Below the pieces are notes generated by a model that was not told the origin of the DNA, made no database searches, and saw only the letters and a program-made list of their open reading frames with translations. This document shows positions 43,930-53,107 of a stretch of DNA of 64,000 bases, piece by piece (the stretch's first letter is position 1; each line of letters starts with the position of its first letter). A program made the translations under genes and the position numbers. The stretch is from Zhenhengia yiwuensis (GTDB lineage: Bacteria > Bacillota > Clostridia > Lachnospirales > Cellulosilyticaceae). The stretch is from the NCBI RefSeq assembly GCF_014384995.1, contig NZ_JACRSY010000011.1, positions 1-64,000 of the forward strand, in the 5' to 3' direction.

Positions 43930-45327
43930 CTATCTGATATATAAAGCATTAGACATAACGCATCTACGTGCTCTTGTAAAGCTTAATGCATTCGTTAATC
44001 CTTCTCCTGTTTTACTTGCAATTGTAAAGGTCGTAAAACCTTCACCACCAAATCCTATACCTGCATAAGACGGTGCGTTTTTTACAAAAATAGCTGTATC
44101 TAACGCCTTGCCATATTTAGTTAAGTTGTTGACATTAGAAGAATGCATATGAGCTGAGTGCCTATTACCACCTTCAAGTAGGACTGCTGTCTCTATCCCT
44201 TCATCTACATCTTTTACTCTAACAATGCCTAAGATCGGCATCATCAATTCTTCTTTAATCAGAAGATTTTCTTTACATCCTTCAAAGATAATACATTTTG
44301 TTTGCTCTGGTGCATCAATTCCAATTGCTTTTAAAATGACTGATGCATCTCTTCCTACGAAGTCACGATTAAGCATATACTTACCATTTTTTTCAATTAG
44401 TACTGTATTTGCAAGACGATTGATTTCTTCTCCTCTTAGCATATAGCAGTCATTTTCAGATAACATATAATAAATGAGTTCATCTGCTACTTCATCTACT
44501 ACAATAACTTCTTTCTCTGCAATACAAGGAAGGTTGTTATCAAAACTTGCACCGTTTACAATATCTTCTGCCGCTTTTCTTATATTAGCTGTTTCATCTA
44601 CAAGTACTGGTGGATTGCCTGCGCCTGCTGCCATTCCTTTTTTACCACTTTGTAAAATGACTTTAACTATACCAGGACCACCTGTTGCTACAAGTAAATC
44701 AATATCTGGATGTTTAAACAAAATGTCTCCTGATTCTAAAGTTGGTTTACGAATGCTTACTGCAAGATTTTCAAACTCTCCTACTTCTTTTGCAGCCTCA
44801 TTAATAAGGTTTACTGCAAAGTTAGCTGTTTTAGTAGCACCTGGATGAGGATTAAATACGACTGTATTACCTGCTGCAATCATACCTATTCCATTGCAGA
44901 ATACAGTTTCAGATGGATTTGTAGATGGTGTAATAGCACCAATTACGCCATAAGGTCCTCTTTCTACAAGTGTTAGGCCTTGATCACCGCTCCAAGCATC
45001 TATTTTGATACATTCTGTTCCTGGTGTCTTCTTAGCTACAAGTTCGTGTTTTAGAATTTTATGTCCTACTTTTCCCATGCCTGTTTCTTCAACAGCCATT
45101 CTAGCAAGTATTTCTTTATTAGCCATGATTTTCTCACGGATTTTATCAATAATCTGATCGCGTGTTTCTAGAGGCATTTGACGTAACTTCTTTTGTGCTA
45201 CTTTTGCCGCTGCAATTGCTTCATTCATATCCTCAAAAATCCCTAAGTGATGGTTAGAACTTGGAGCTATCCCATTCATTTTCATCACTACATTGGCTAC
45301 AATTTCTTTTAGTTGTGCGTCGTTCAC
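43930..45327 (-). CDS. pduP: CoA-acylating propionaldehyde dehydrogenase
   Basis: A 465-residue aldehyde dehydrogenase that turns propanal, CoA and NAD+ into propionyl-CoA. The active Cys is in NNLPCIAEKE at about residue 268, with GPYGVIGAITPSTNP for cofactor binding. The first 20 residues (NDAQLKEIVANVVMKMNG) form an amphipathic encapsulation helix. The GTG at 45327 is chosen: it has GAGGGTGA upstream and lies 5 bp after the pduO stop, whereas the longer frame would overlap pduO. Function is well supported by operon context. Confidence 0.93.
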   Translation of the reverse strand: MNDAQLKEIVANVVMKMNGIAPSSNHHLGIFEDMNEAIAAAKVAQKKLRQMPLETRDQIIDKIREKIMANKEILARMAVEETGMGKVGHKILKHELVAKKTPGTECIKIDAWSGDQGLTLVERGPYGVIGAITPSTNPSETVFCNGIGMIAAGNTVVFNPHPGATKTANFAVNLINEAAKEVGEFENLAVSIRKPTLESGDILFKHPDIDLLVATGGPGIVKVILQSGKKGMAAGAGNPPVLVDETANIRKAAEDIVNGASFDNNLPCIAEKEVIVVDEVADELIYYMLSENDCYMLRGEEINRLANTVLIEKNGKYMLNRDFVGRDASVILKAIGIDAPEQTKCIIFEGCKENLLIKEELMMPILGIVRVKDVDEGIETAVLLEGGNRHSAHMHSSNVNNLTKYGKALDTAIFVKNAPSYAGIGFGGEGFTTFTIASKTGEGLTNALSFTRARRCVMSNALYIR

Positions 45328-45331
45328 TTCT

Positions 45332-46243
45332 TCACCCTCTTCCAAATAATCCTGCTCCATACTGGGCAAGTTCTATATCTTGTCTCGCACTTCCACCACT
45401 TACACCTATTGCACCTATTACTTTTCCATTAACTTTTATTGGATAGCCACCACCTAATGTAATAATCTTTTCATCTAGCATGCTAACAAGCCCCTCAAAA
45501 TCGGCTCCTTGTTTAACAAGTTCAGCGATTTCATGAGTTCCCATCTGCAAGGCTACTGCAGAAAATGCCTTTTTAATAGCTAGTTCATAGCTAATAACAA
45601 AAGCCTCATCCATAGCCTGCATACTTATTGGTCTTCCACCTTCTTTAACAAGGGCTACTACTACTTTTATCCCCTTCTCTTTGGCTTTTTTTATAACCAT
45701 TTCTATTACCTGATTGGCTACCTCTAAGTTCAATGTTTCTAAATTTAATATTGGATTTTCCTCTATGTATCTTGCTAACATGAAAAGATAATCAGATAAT
45801 CTATTGATATAGCGCTTTACAACGCCTTCAACACCTTTACAAGTAATAAGGAGTCTCTCTGCTCTTCTTGCAACTGTTCTAGCAATATCTATATCTGCTG
45901 AAAGGGGCGTTTTACCTGGTAATATAAAACCTTGAAATTCATGAGACTTCGATTCATAGTCATCAATACTTCTTTCTATATTTTCTATATCTATTTCTAT
46001 ACTTTCTGCTTCAGCTTTATCGTAGCCTGCGACAATCCCCATAACGATAATGAGTCTTTTCTGGATATAATGGAGTTCATCTACAACTTGCTCTTCTTTA
46101 ATCTGACTTTTAATCTTTCCTAGATGACTTGTTAGTTCATCTATTGTTCCCAATGCCTGAATATAGGGGTGATCCTTAGGTACTCTTGTACCGTCTAAAA
46201 GACTGGTCTCCCCATTATCTCCTGTTTTGGTATAAACCTTCAT
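45332..46243 (-). CDS. pduO: Cobalamin adenosyltransferase with HbpS-like domain (PduO)
   Basis: A 303-residue two-domain protein. Residues about 1-165 are a PduO-type ATP:cob(I)alamin adenosyltransferase (VYTKTGDNGETSLLDG at the start, GTIDELTSHLGK, and ARTVARRAER). Residues about 168-303 are a PduO C-terminal/HbpS-type domain (VVALVKEGGRPISMQ, GGYPIKVNGKVIGAIGVSGG). It makes adenosylcobalamin for the diol dehydratase. Its start overlaps the pduH stop by four bases (ATGA). Confidence 0.95.
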   Translation of the reverse strand: MKVYTKTGDNGETSLLDGTRVPKDHPYIQALGTIDELTSHLGKIKSQIKEEQVVDELHYIQKRLIIVMGIVAGYDKAEAESIEIDIENIERSIDDYESKSHEFQGFILPGKTPLSADIDIARTVARRAERLLITCKGVEGVVKRYINRLSDYLFMLARYIEENPILNLETLNLEVANQVIEMVIKKAKEKGIKVVVALVKEGGRPISMQAMDEAFVISYELAIKKAFSAVALQMGTHEIAELVKQGADFEGLVSMLDEKIITLGGGYPIKVNGKVIGAIGVSGGSARQDIELAQYGAGLFGRG

Positions 46244-46575
46244 AGCTCTCCTCCTATCATCTGAGTAAAACTATTTCCTTTTACATACCTGGCAGCATTC
46301 TGCCCTAGTGTTCTATAATCTGTATTTGTATGCAATAAGGCCTTACCTCTTAATTTATGAGTTGTAAGCACTGCCTGGCTTTTACAAATTCCTATTCCCA
46401 CTTCAAGCTGACTTGCTTCTGCTGCCTCCTGTGCTAATAAATGAGCTGGTTTAAAAGATTTTTCCGTCACTACCTCAGCTAGCACACTCTCTTCTTCTAT
46501 TCCGGCTAAAATTTCTATAAGTATTTGATTGTCTAAGTGATTATCTATTTTTATAACAATTGTAGGTTTTATCAT
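46240..46575 (-). CDS. pduH: Diol dehydratase reactivase small subunit
   Basis: A 111-residue DdrB/PduH-type protein that partners PduG in ejecting damaged cobalamin from the dehydratase. It is similar to the beta-subunit fold of the enzyme itself (IVIKIDN, LLAGIEEES, GIGICKSQAVLTTHKL). It overlaps both its neighbours by four bases, pointing to coupled translation. Confidence 0.92.
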   Translation of the reverse strand: MIKPTIVIKIDNHLDNQILIEILAGIEEESVLAEVVTEKSFKPAHLLAQEAAEASQLEVGIGICKSQAVLTTHKLRGKALLHTNTDYRTLGQNAARYVKGNSFTQMIGGEL

Positions 46576-48377
46576 AGGACTTTTACTTTCGAAAGTACCA
46601 AACCTGTTGCTACAGCATTTCTTGGTCCTTCTACTCCTCTTATTTCACCTTTACCAACTACAATACCATAGGGAGTTAAATACTCTAGAAGCATTTGTGG
46701 TATTTCAAAATCCATTGCACTTCCGCCTACTAGTACTACGTTTGGAATTTGAGTCAAATCATTACCTTTAGCCACACTTTTTAGTGCTCTTAAAGCATTT
46801 TGTATAAATACTTTTCTTTTGGCTTCTTTCCTAATTGTGACTATTTTTTCTAAGCTATGTTTTGTTTCTATTGGGATAAAGTCTTTTTCTTTACAAATTA
46901 CAACTTTTCCAAATATCTTAGGTGATAGAGGTTGACCAAAAAACTTGACCTCACCTGTTTCAAGGCGTATATGAAAGAGACTTTCTACCTTAGCAAGAGG
47001 ATATCTCTTAATATCTTCTGCTACAGATAGATTTTCCAGCCCTAATTCTGTATTGATTAACATTGTAATAAAATTACCTGCTCCACCTAAGTGAGTGACT
47101 TTGACTTCACCTGTTTCTTCTAAAATGGCAGCGTCTGTAGAACCTCCCCCTAAGTCAAGTATGACTAATGGAAAGGTAGTTCCCTTCGTAGTAAGGGCTC
47201 CTAAAGAGGCCATAACACCTTCTACTCCAGCAACTTGTGTTGTGACTCCTATATCATCTTCTAAAGTCTTAGCAAGTTCCTGCATAGGAAGCCCTTTAGA
47301 TTTAACCATAGCAGCTAGTGCAACGGCTCTTTCCATACTAATCTCTCCGGCTAGCGCACCTTCTACACTCATAGGTACAAGAACATCTACAGCTAAAGCA
47401 TCTTGAATATGAACATTGGCACTTTTAGATAACTTTCCTATTTCCTCTTTCATATGTTCAATCATATGACCAATATTACTTTCCTTAGTGCCAGCCATAT
47501 CTAAGATCTCTTGATCACTATCTATTGCATGCATCATTTCTTCGCTACCTCTATCTACATCCACCATACGTTTAGTCCCATCTACAAAGTAGATTGTAAG
47601 CGTTCCAGCCGGTATTTCTTTTTCTTCCACCTGACCTTTTGGACTCCTAATAACGACAGCTGATCTGGTGCCAATAAGACTTTTTGCAATAGGAATGATC
47701 CTTCTTGTTTCCTCAGGTGTAAGATTAAAAAGGTTAGCAATGCCATACGGATTTGAAAGTGTTTGAATTGTACCGCCTTCAGATGCTACTTCTATAACAC
47801 AGGTGTTACCTAAAGGAATTTTATGAATAAACTTTACCTCATCTATTATAGGTATAGGATACTTAAGCCTATTATAAATAAGAACTGCTTCATCTTTTTG
47901 GACAATTGCACCCTTTATAGAGTGTCTTGATGCATTAATCAACTTTGCTGCTTCTTGATAACCTATATGACTCCCTATAATCACAATGTAGTCCTCATCT
48001 TCATATGTATCTTGCAGTTCTTCAAGCAAAACAGTCTTACCTTTTCCTAAACCCTCTCCACTTGGTGTATTGGGATTATGTCCGATCATAGTGGATTCTG
48101 TAATGATAGTCTGTGTGATTGTCTCCATTGCCATATCCCCGATAACAGGGGCAGCCTCATTTAAGAGAATCAAATCGACGTCTTTTACATTTTTATTTAT
48201 TTTTCTTAGCGCTTCTTGAAGAACTTCCTTAATGCCTCTAATATTGTGCAGGGTCCCCTTCATACCTGTAGTAGGTACTAAGGCACTGCTTTCAAATACA
48301 AGTTCTTCCTTTAACCCTAATGTAGCAATACATACTTCCGTTGTAGAATTACCAATATCAACCCCTGCTACTCTCAT
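46572..48377 (-). CDS. pduG: Diol dehydratase reactivase large subunit
   Basis: A 601-residue ATPase of the DdrA/PduG family with an actin-like nucleotide fold. It shows VAGVDIGNSTTEVC at the start and ILDLGGGSTDAAI at about 405-417, plus the family VPMSVEGALAGEIS segment. Together with PduH it removes inactivated cobalamin from the diol dehydratase. Length is close to the usual 610. The start codon is in ATG AGA GTA after GGAATAGGTAAGCTT. Confidence 0.95.
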   Translation of the reverse strand: MRVAGVDIGNSTTEVCIATLGLKEELVFESSALVPTTGMKGTLHNIRGIKEVLQEALRKINKNVKDVDLILLNEAAPVIGDMAMETITQTIITESTMIGHNPNTPSGEGLGKGKTVLLEELQDTYEDEDYIVIIGSHIGYQEAAKLINASRHSIKGAIVQKDEAVLIYNRLKYPIPIIDEVKFIHKIPLGNTCVIEVASEGGTIQTLSNPYGIANLFNLTPEETRRIIPIAKSLIGTRSAVVIRSPKGQVEEKEIPAGTLTIYFVDGTKRMVDVDRGSEEMMHAIDSDQEILDMAGTKESNIGHMIEHMKEEIGKLSKSANVHIQDALAVDVLVPMSVEGALAGEISMERAVALAAMVKSKGLPMQELAKTLEDDIGVTTQVAGVEGVMASLGALTTKGTTFPLVILDLGGGSTDAAILEETGEVKVTHLGGAGNFITMLINTELGLENLSVAEDIKRYPLAKVESLFHIRLETGEVKFFGQPLSPKIFGKVVICKEKDFIPIETKHSLEKIVTIRKEAKRKVFIQNALRALKSVAKGNDLTQIPNVVLVGGSAMDFEIPQMLLEYLTPYGIVVGKGEIRGVEGPRNAVATGLVLSKVKVL

Positions 48378-48385
48378 AAGCTTAC

Positions 48386-48787
48386 CTATTCCTTAGCAAG
48401 AATGTTTCGTTTTTTATAGACCTCTAAGGTCTCTTCTACAAAAGCTGCACATAAAGGTGCATCATACTCTTCTTGAAGCATTTTAATAATAGTTTGAAGC
48501 TGCGCCTCGGTGGATCTATAGGGTCTTAGCCTATTATAGATTTCTAATATTTTTGCATCAGGTACACCAATAAGTTCAGAAGCTCTTACAAAATTTTCAG
48601 CTTGCTGTACCTTTCCTTGATCTAAAGCTACCTTTGCCTGCAAAATTAATGTATCCTTTGAAATAGAAAGATCTTCAATACCTATATCCCCTTTAATTAC
48701 TTGTTCCATTGTAATATCTTCTAATTTTTTACCCGTCTTGGTTTTAATTAATTCAGGTCTTTTTTCTATCAGTGGATATAACTCCAA
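48386..48787 (-). CDS. pduE: Propanediol dehydratase small subunit
   Basis: A 133-residue gamma subunit of the adenosylcobalamin-dependent diol dehydratase, mostly helical (YPLIEKRPELIKTKTGKKLEDITM; later RPYRSTEAQLQTII). It is shorter than the enteric PduE (about 170), lacking the N-terminal extension. The TTG start at 48787 follows GGAGGGATCTGC and lies 12 bp after the pduD stop. Confidence 0.92.
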   Translation of the reverse strand: MELYPLIEKRPELIKTKTGKKLEDITMEQVIKGDIGIEDLSISKDTLILQAKVALDQGKVQQAENFVRASELIGVPDAKILEIYNRLRPYRSTEAQLQTIIKMLQEEYDAPLCAAFVEETLEVYKKRNILAKE

Positions 48788-48799
48788 GCAGATCCCTCC

Positions 48800-49429
48800 T
48801 TATGATTCAATAACATACACTTCTATAGGCTCTGCACGATCTCTTACTAATTCGGTCTCAACTGTATGCATGAGTGCTGCCTTCACTTGATATTTAGGCC
48901 TTACCATTGGGTCATTTTGAGTAGCAATAGGTATTACTCTCTCGCCTTTTGCATATTTAGCTGCATTCTTACCAATGATTCTGTACAATTCCAAAGTAAG
49001 TAGCGGTGCTTGTGGAAAAAGTTCCAAATTTGTAAGCGGATAAAGATCCTTTTGATGAATCACAGCTGTTCCCTTTGATTGTAAGCCTATTGCAATTCCC
49101 GATCCCATGAGCTTAGCTGTATCATTCCCCATAAAGCACACATCTGAAGTTCTTAGAACTCTCACAACTTTAGGAATCATACCTTCCTCTTCTATACCTG
49201 CCATGATTTCTTTTAATACATCCATCACATTTAACCCGTTTATTGTATGATGAATCTTCTTTCCAAAAGCTGGTCCTATACCAATTCCTACTTCTTTTGG
49301 GTTATGCCCTTTTATCGCCTGACTACCTTCTTGCAGCCACGTACCAGAACTTCTTCCTTGCATTTTTTGATTCATTTCATCTACGACTTTTTTGACCACA
49401 TTTTGTATTTGCTGATCTGTAAGTTGCAT
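48800..49429 (-). CDS. pduD: Propanediol dehydratase medium subunit
   Basis: A 209-residue beta subunit. Its N-terminal 20 residues (TDQQIQNVVKKVVDEM) are an amphipathic encapsulation helix, which in this family targets the whole dehydratase to the compartment. The core shows EVGIGIGPAFGKKI and NGLNVMDVLKEIMAGIEEEG. It binds the lower face of cobalamin with PduC. The start has GGAGGTGAAGGC upstream. Confidence 0.94.
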   Translation of the reverse strand: MQLTDQQIQNVVKKVVDEMNQKMQGRSSGTWLQEGSQAIKGHNPKEVGIGIGPAFGKKIHHTINGLNVMDVLKEIMAGIEEEGMIPKVVRVLRTSDVCFMGNDTAKLMGSGIAIGLQSKGTAVIHQKDLYPLTNLELFPQAPLLTLELYRIIGKNAAKYAKGERVIPIATQNDPMVRPKYQVKAALMHTVETELVRDRAEPIEVYVIES

Positions 49430-49440
49430 GCCTTCACCTC

Positions 49441-51105
49441 CTACAGTGCATCAGGTGAGATGATATGAGGGATGTTTTTAATTTCTTCCCATCTTTCTTT
49501 ACTCATCTTATACCCTGTTCCTGGCCCTTTATATTGATTAGGGAAATTCACTGCACTCTGGACTTTAAACTGTTCATCCAAAATAGCTGCAGTATGAAGG
49601 TAATCTCCTGTAATACGCTGTTTAAACATATTAAGAAGACTTTCCGCTACATCACTAAAGCCACCCTTGTGAAGTGCTTTGATAATCTCCACACCTGTTA
49701 CTTTCTTTTTCATCATCTCATCAATAGCAGCAAGATCTGCTACTGTATCTCTATCTCTAACATCATCGCTTGAATGTGCATAAGTAATAGCTTCTACTTC
49801 TTCATCTGTTACTGGTGGAAACCCAAGCTCTTTAAAAATTACCTGCATAGCTTTTGCTGCTCTATTCCTTACCTGTATCACATCTTCTTCTTTGACAGGT
49901 CTAAGGCCACCATCTACCTTTAGATCACGTTGAAGAACATTATAGTCATCAAAGTCTTCTGCATCAAAGTTAGAACCTGCAAACATATTATCCTTATTAG
50001 GAGTACCACTGTATCCCGAGAAAATAAAATCTGTACCTGGTAGCATTTGCATAAGCATCCTTGCAGTTCTTCTAATATCTGAGTGAGAGAAGGTCTGATC
50101 ATTACTTGAAGCAACTTCTAAGTCTAGGATTGCTGCAATAAGGTTTTCTGCTAAGATTGCTCTTACGCCTGATGGAACCGATGAAGTGATTCCAACACAG
50201 CTTACTGCTCCATTCTGAATACCTTGTACACCAGCTCCTTTTGTCACCATCAAACACCTTGTTTCTAGATAAAGCATAGACTTCTGTTCCGCATTACCCA
50301 TAAGTACTTCTGAGCCTGTACCAGAAGTATATCTCATCTTAAGACCACGTGATGCATAAGCTGATGCTAAGAAAGCCTTTGAAAATGGTGTATCATCTCC
50401 ATCTATGAACACTTTTTCTGTGCCATAAACAGAAATAGTTTCTGCATAAGTAGTTAATCCTCTCATACCAAGTTCTAACTCTACTGCTTCCTCTACTGCA
50501 CACTGTGTGAGTACACCTTTTGCGCCTACTTGTGAGCCGACCAGAAGACCAATGGCTGTAAACGGTGCATATCTTGCAATCCCTACAGTTGTTTCTTCCT
50601 CCCTAAAACCTCTTAAAGCTCCTTCAGCTGCATCTGCAGCGATTAACACAGGATTATCTTTAGCATTAGTAATATGGGCCTGATTAGCAGGATGGCTCCT
50701 TGCTCGCATTTTTTGCATAGCCATCATCATTTCTACTACATTTAGCTCATCCATTACCTCTGTGAGTTTCTTAGGTGTAAGTCCTTTTGCTATTTCAATA
50801 ATTTCTTCTCTTGATACATGAATATCCACAAGCATTCTTGCTATTTCTACACTTTCAAGCTGCATACTTTTAGGGGCTATATTCTTGTCTATGTAATGAT
50901 CTGCTATAAAATAGTCTATAAAATCGAAGGCTTCTCTTGGCTTTCCATCTAATTCAACAACTTGATTATGCTTAATTTTTATAGAAGCTACCGGATCATA
51001 TGGACTTGCCATTGCAACAAAACCTTTCTCCGGCCATTCATTAATGAAACCATCTTGATTGACAGGGCGACCATCTAATACTTGCATTCTTTTAGAACGC
51101 TTCAT
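49441..51105 (-). CDS. pduC: Propanediol dehydratase large subunit (coenzyme B12-dependent)
   Basis: A 554-residue alpha subunit, exactly the length of the enteric PduC. It is a TIM barrel that converts 1,2-propanediol to propanal by a radical mechanism. Matching family segments are RPVNQDGF, MQKMRARSHP, ETTVGIARYAPF, YGTEKVFIDGDDTPFSK, ASSNDQTFSHSDIRRTAR and AGSNFDAEDFDDYNVLQRDLKVDGGLRPV. The ATG at 51105 has GGGGG seven bases before it; the ATG two codons earlier is too close. It directly follows fucA. Confidence 0.97.
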   Translation of the reverse strand: MKRSKRMQVLDGRPVNQDGFINEWPEKGFVAMASPYDPVASIKIKHNQVVELDGKPREAFDFIDYFIADHYIDKNIAPKSMQLESVEIARMLVDIHVSREEIIEIAKGLTPKKLTEVMDELNVVEMMMAMQKMRARSHPANQAHITNAKDNPVLIAADAAEGALRGFREEETTVGIARYAPFTAIGLLVGSQVGAKGVLTQCAVEEAVELELGMRGLTTYAETISVYGTEKVFIDGDDTPFSKAFLASAYASRGLKMRYTSGTGSEVLMGNAEQKSMLYLETRCLMVTKGAGVQGIQNGAVSCVGITSSVPSGVRAILAENLIAAILDLEVASSNDQTFSHSDIRRTARMLMQMLPGTDFIFSGYSGTPNKDNMFAGSNFDAEDFDDYNVLQRDLKVDGGLRPVKEEDVIQVRNRAAKAMQVIFKELGFPPVTDEEVEAITYAHSSDDVRDRDTVADLAAIDEMMKKKVTGVEIIKALHKGGFSDVAESLLNMFKQRITGDYLHTAAILDEQFKVQSAVNFPNQYKGPGTGYKMSKERWEEIKNIPHIISPDAL

Positions 51106-51121
51106 AGCCATTCCCCCTTAT

Positions 51122-51916
51122 TTACTTATTAAGTTGCGTAATAACTTCTCTTGTAATCTTTGCAATTAAGTCTTGATCATTTGTTGTTTCAGCTTTTACA
51201 CTAGCACATATTGTTTTCTCTGCTCCTCCACAATCTTGGTTGCCATCAATACATGGATGTTTACCTGGAAGATTCATACCTTTTCTAAGATCTACAAGTC
51301 TTTGTACTTCGTGCGCTGGAAGCTCTTTTGGTCCACCCATCATTTGTGTAATATATGAAAGTTGTGCATAGAATTCTAACCCTTCCATTTTGAAGTAAGC
51401 ACCAAGAAGATCTATACCCCATGCTAATGCACCATGATTTTCAAGAAGTACTGCATCATAACTACTAAAGAATGGTTCAATAGCATCTGGAATCTCTGGC
51501 GTAGATGGCATACCATATGGTGCTATTGGTACTTCACCAAGGAAGATTGTAGATTCTGGCATAATTTGTTTTGTTAAAGGTGTTCCACAGATTGCATGTG
51601 CTGTAGCATACATTGGATGTGCATGTACAACTGAATTTACGTCTGGTCTACATTTATAAACTCTAAGATGCATTTTAATTTCTGAAGAAGGTTTATGAAT
51701 GCCATCTGTTTTAAGTACATTACCCTCCATGTCTACTTTACAAATCATGTTTGGTGTCATAAATCCTTTGCTTACTCCTGTTGGTGTACAAAGAATTTCA
51801 TTTGGTGAAATTCTCACTGAAAAGTTACCATCATTAGCAGCAACCATTCCCCTATTGTATACTCTTTGCCCGATTTCACACATTTGTTTTCTGATTTCAA
51901 ATTCATTCACTAACAT
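51122..51916 (-). CDS. fucA: Class II fuculose/rhamnulose-1-phosphate-type aldolase with C-terminal encapsulation helix
   Basis: A 264-residue Zn-dependent class II aldolase (AraD/FucA family) that splits a 1-phospho-ketose into DHAP and lactaldehyde. Zinc ligands are in VVHAHPMYATAH and LLENHGALAWG. After a short linker (about 210-240, with Cys residues) the last 20 residues (DQDLIAKITREVITQLNK) look like an encapsulation helix, so the aldolase probably sits in the microcompartment. It is the first gene of the operon, 15 bp before pduC. Fuculose versus rhamnulose substrate cannot be decided. Confidence 0.88.
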   Translation of the reverse strand: MLVNEFEIRKQMCEIGQRVYNRGMVAANDGNFSVRISPNEILCTPTGVSKGFMTPNMICKVDMEGNVLKTDGIHKPSSEIKMHLRVYKCRPDVNSVVHAHPMYATAHAICGTPLTKQIMPESTIFLGEVPIAPYGMPSTPEIPDAIEPFFSSYDAVLLENHGALAWGIDLLGAYFKMEGLEFYAQLSYITQMMGGPKELPAHEVQRLVDLRKGMNLPGKHPCIDGNQDCGGAEKTICASVKAETTNDQDLIAKITREVITQLNK

Positions 51917-51975
51917 ACTTAGCCTCCATTTTTTGTTTTATGCTTTTTCTTGTTGTTTTTCCTTTAATTAGTTTT

Positions 51976-52004
51976 ATACTACCACCACAACTCACATTTT
52001 TCAA
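51976..52004 (-). promoter_or_regulatory. Likely promoter of the propanediol operon
   Basis: TTGAAA (52004-51999) and TAGTAT (51981-51976) with a 17-bp spacer, about 60 bp upstream of the fucA start and just past the DeoR terminator. Operators for the DeoR-type regulator are expected here but were not identified. No cobalamin riboswitch is seen. Confidence 0.5.
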
Positions 52005-52042
52005 TATTATTTTTATTAAATTATAAATTTATTTTTTTATTC

Positions 52043-52098
52043 AAAAAAAATACCACAAAACAACTTGTTTCATACATTTAAGTTGCTTTGTGGTATTT
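52043..52098 (-). terminator. Terminator of the DeoR gene
   Basis: Stem AAATACCACAAA / TTTGTGGTATTT, extended by CAACTT / AAGTTG, with TTTTTTTT on the minus strand. It separates the regulator from the propanediol operon. Confidence 0.85.
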
Positions 52099-52105
52099 CT
52101 TATTT

Positions 52106-52888
52106 TTATTCTGCCACAATAATTTTGATTTTATTTTTAGCACAGGTTTCTTCCCACTCTTTATCAAGTGGCTCATCTGTTACAATATAACTTACTTCTT
52201 TTAATTCCATCAATTTATGGATCGTACTCTTATTGATTTTGGCATGGTCTACAGCCAGAATAACCTCTTTCGCTACAGCAATGAAGCTTTGCTTTATTTC
52301 TTTTTCTAGTTCATTAGATTCCATAACACCTCTTTTAAGGTCAATACCCTTACAAGATATAATGGCTTTATCTGCATAATAATTTAAAATATTGCTTTTA
52401 GCTGTAGGACCTATTAAGGAGAGAGATGTACTTCTAAGTGTTCCACCTGTAGAAATAGCCGTTACTCCTTTATACTGGCTCAGAATAGTCATTGCACTTA
52501 CACTATTTGTTATAATGGTAAATGTCTTATCTTGCGGCAACTGCTTTGCAACCTCTAAACACGTCGTACTTGAATCTAAAGCAATAGTCTCCTGATTCCC
52601 CAACAAACGTGCAATAGCCCTTCCTATCTTTTCTTTACCCGTGGCATTTTCTTTTATACGATGATCAAAGGATGGATCTTCCATATCCTTTTCTTTTTCC
52701 TCACTCCGACTTACAAGTAGTGCACCACCATATGTTTTTTGGACAATACCTTGTTTAGCCAGCTTTTCTAAATCTCTTCTAATTGTTTCCTCTGTTACTT
52801 CAAACTGTTTACTAAGTTGTACAACTTTAACTGTTTTTTCTCTCTGAATAAGTTCTATAATTTTTCGTTGCCTCTCTAATGCTAACAT
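52106..52888 (-). CDS. DeoR family transcriptional regulator
   Basis: A 260-residue repressor with an N-terminal DeoR winged helix (RQRKIIELIQREKTVKVVQLSKQF..EETIRRDLEKLA) and a C-terminal sugar-phosphate-sensing DeoR domain (GTLRSTSLSLIGP; KAIISCKGIDLKRGVMES). The start has GGGGGGAGAC upstream. It is between the microcompartment operon and a sugar ABC importer and probably controls one or both in response to a phosphorylated deoxysugar (FucR-like). It has its own terminator. Confidence 0.92.
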   Translation of the reverse strand: MLALERQRKIIELIQREKTVKVVQLSKQFEVTEETIRRDLEKLAKQGIVQKTYGGALLVSRSEEKEKDMEDPSFDHRIKENATGKEKIGRAIARLLGNQETIALDSSTTCLEVAKQLPQDKTFTIITNSVSAMTILSQYKGVTAISTGGTLRSTSLSLIGPTAKSNILNYYADKAIISCKGIDLKRGVMESNELEKEIKQSFIAVAKEVILAVDHAKINKSTIHKLMELKEVSYIVTDEPLDKEWEETCAKNKIKIIVAE

Positions 52889-53064
52889 GTCTCCCCCCCT
52901 ACTTTTACAATGCTATGTTGTTTTTATTTGTTTTTCATTGTTTCATTTGATTATATCATCGTTACTCTTTCCAATCAATACTTTCAGCTACTTTGCACCC
53001 TATAATAAGACACGCCTATAAAGTCTTCTTTATATTATAGCAAAATCAAACTTTCCTGTAATAT

Positions 53065-53097
53065 AAAAAGGGCTATTGCTCATGCAATAACCCCTTT
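53065..53097 (-). terminator. Terminator of the ABC sugar importer operon
   Basis: Stem AAGGG.TATTGC / GCAATA.CCCCTT right after the binding-protein gene, with TTTATATT on the minus strand. Confidence 0.8.
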
Positions 53098-53107
53098 ATG
53101 AATCGGT

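Noticed and set aside
51917..52040. Cobalamin riboswitch before the propanediol operon
   Set aside because: The leader is too short and lacks the B12-box pattern.
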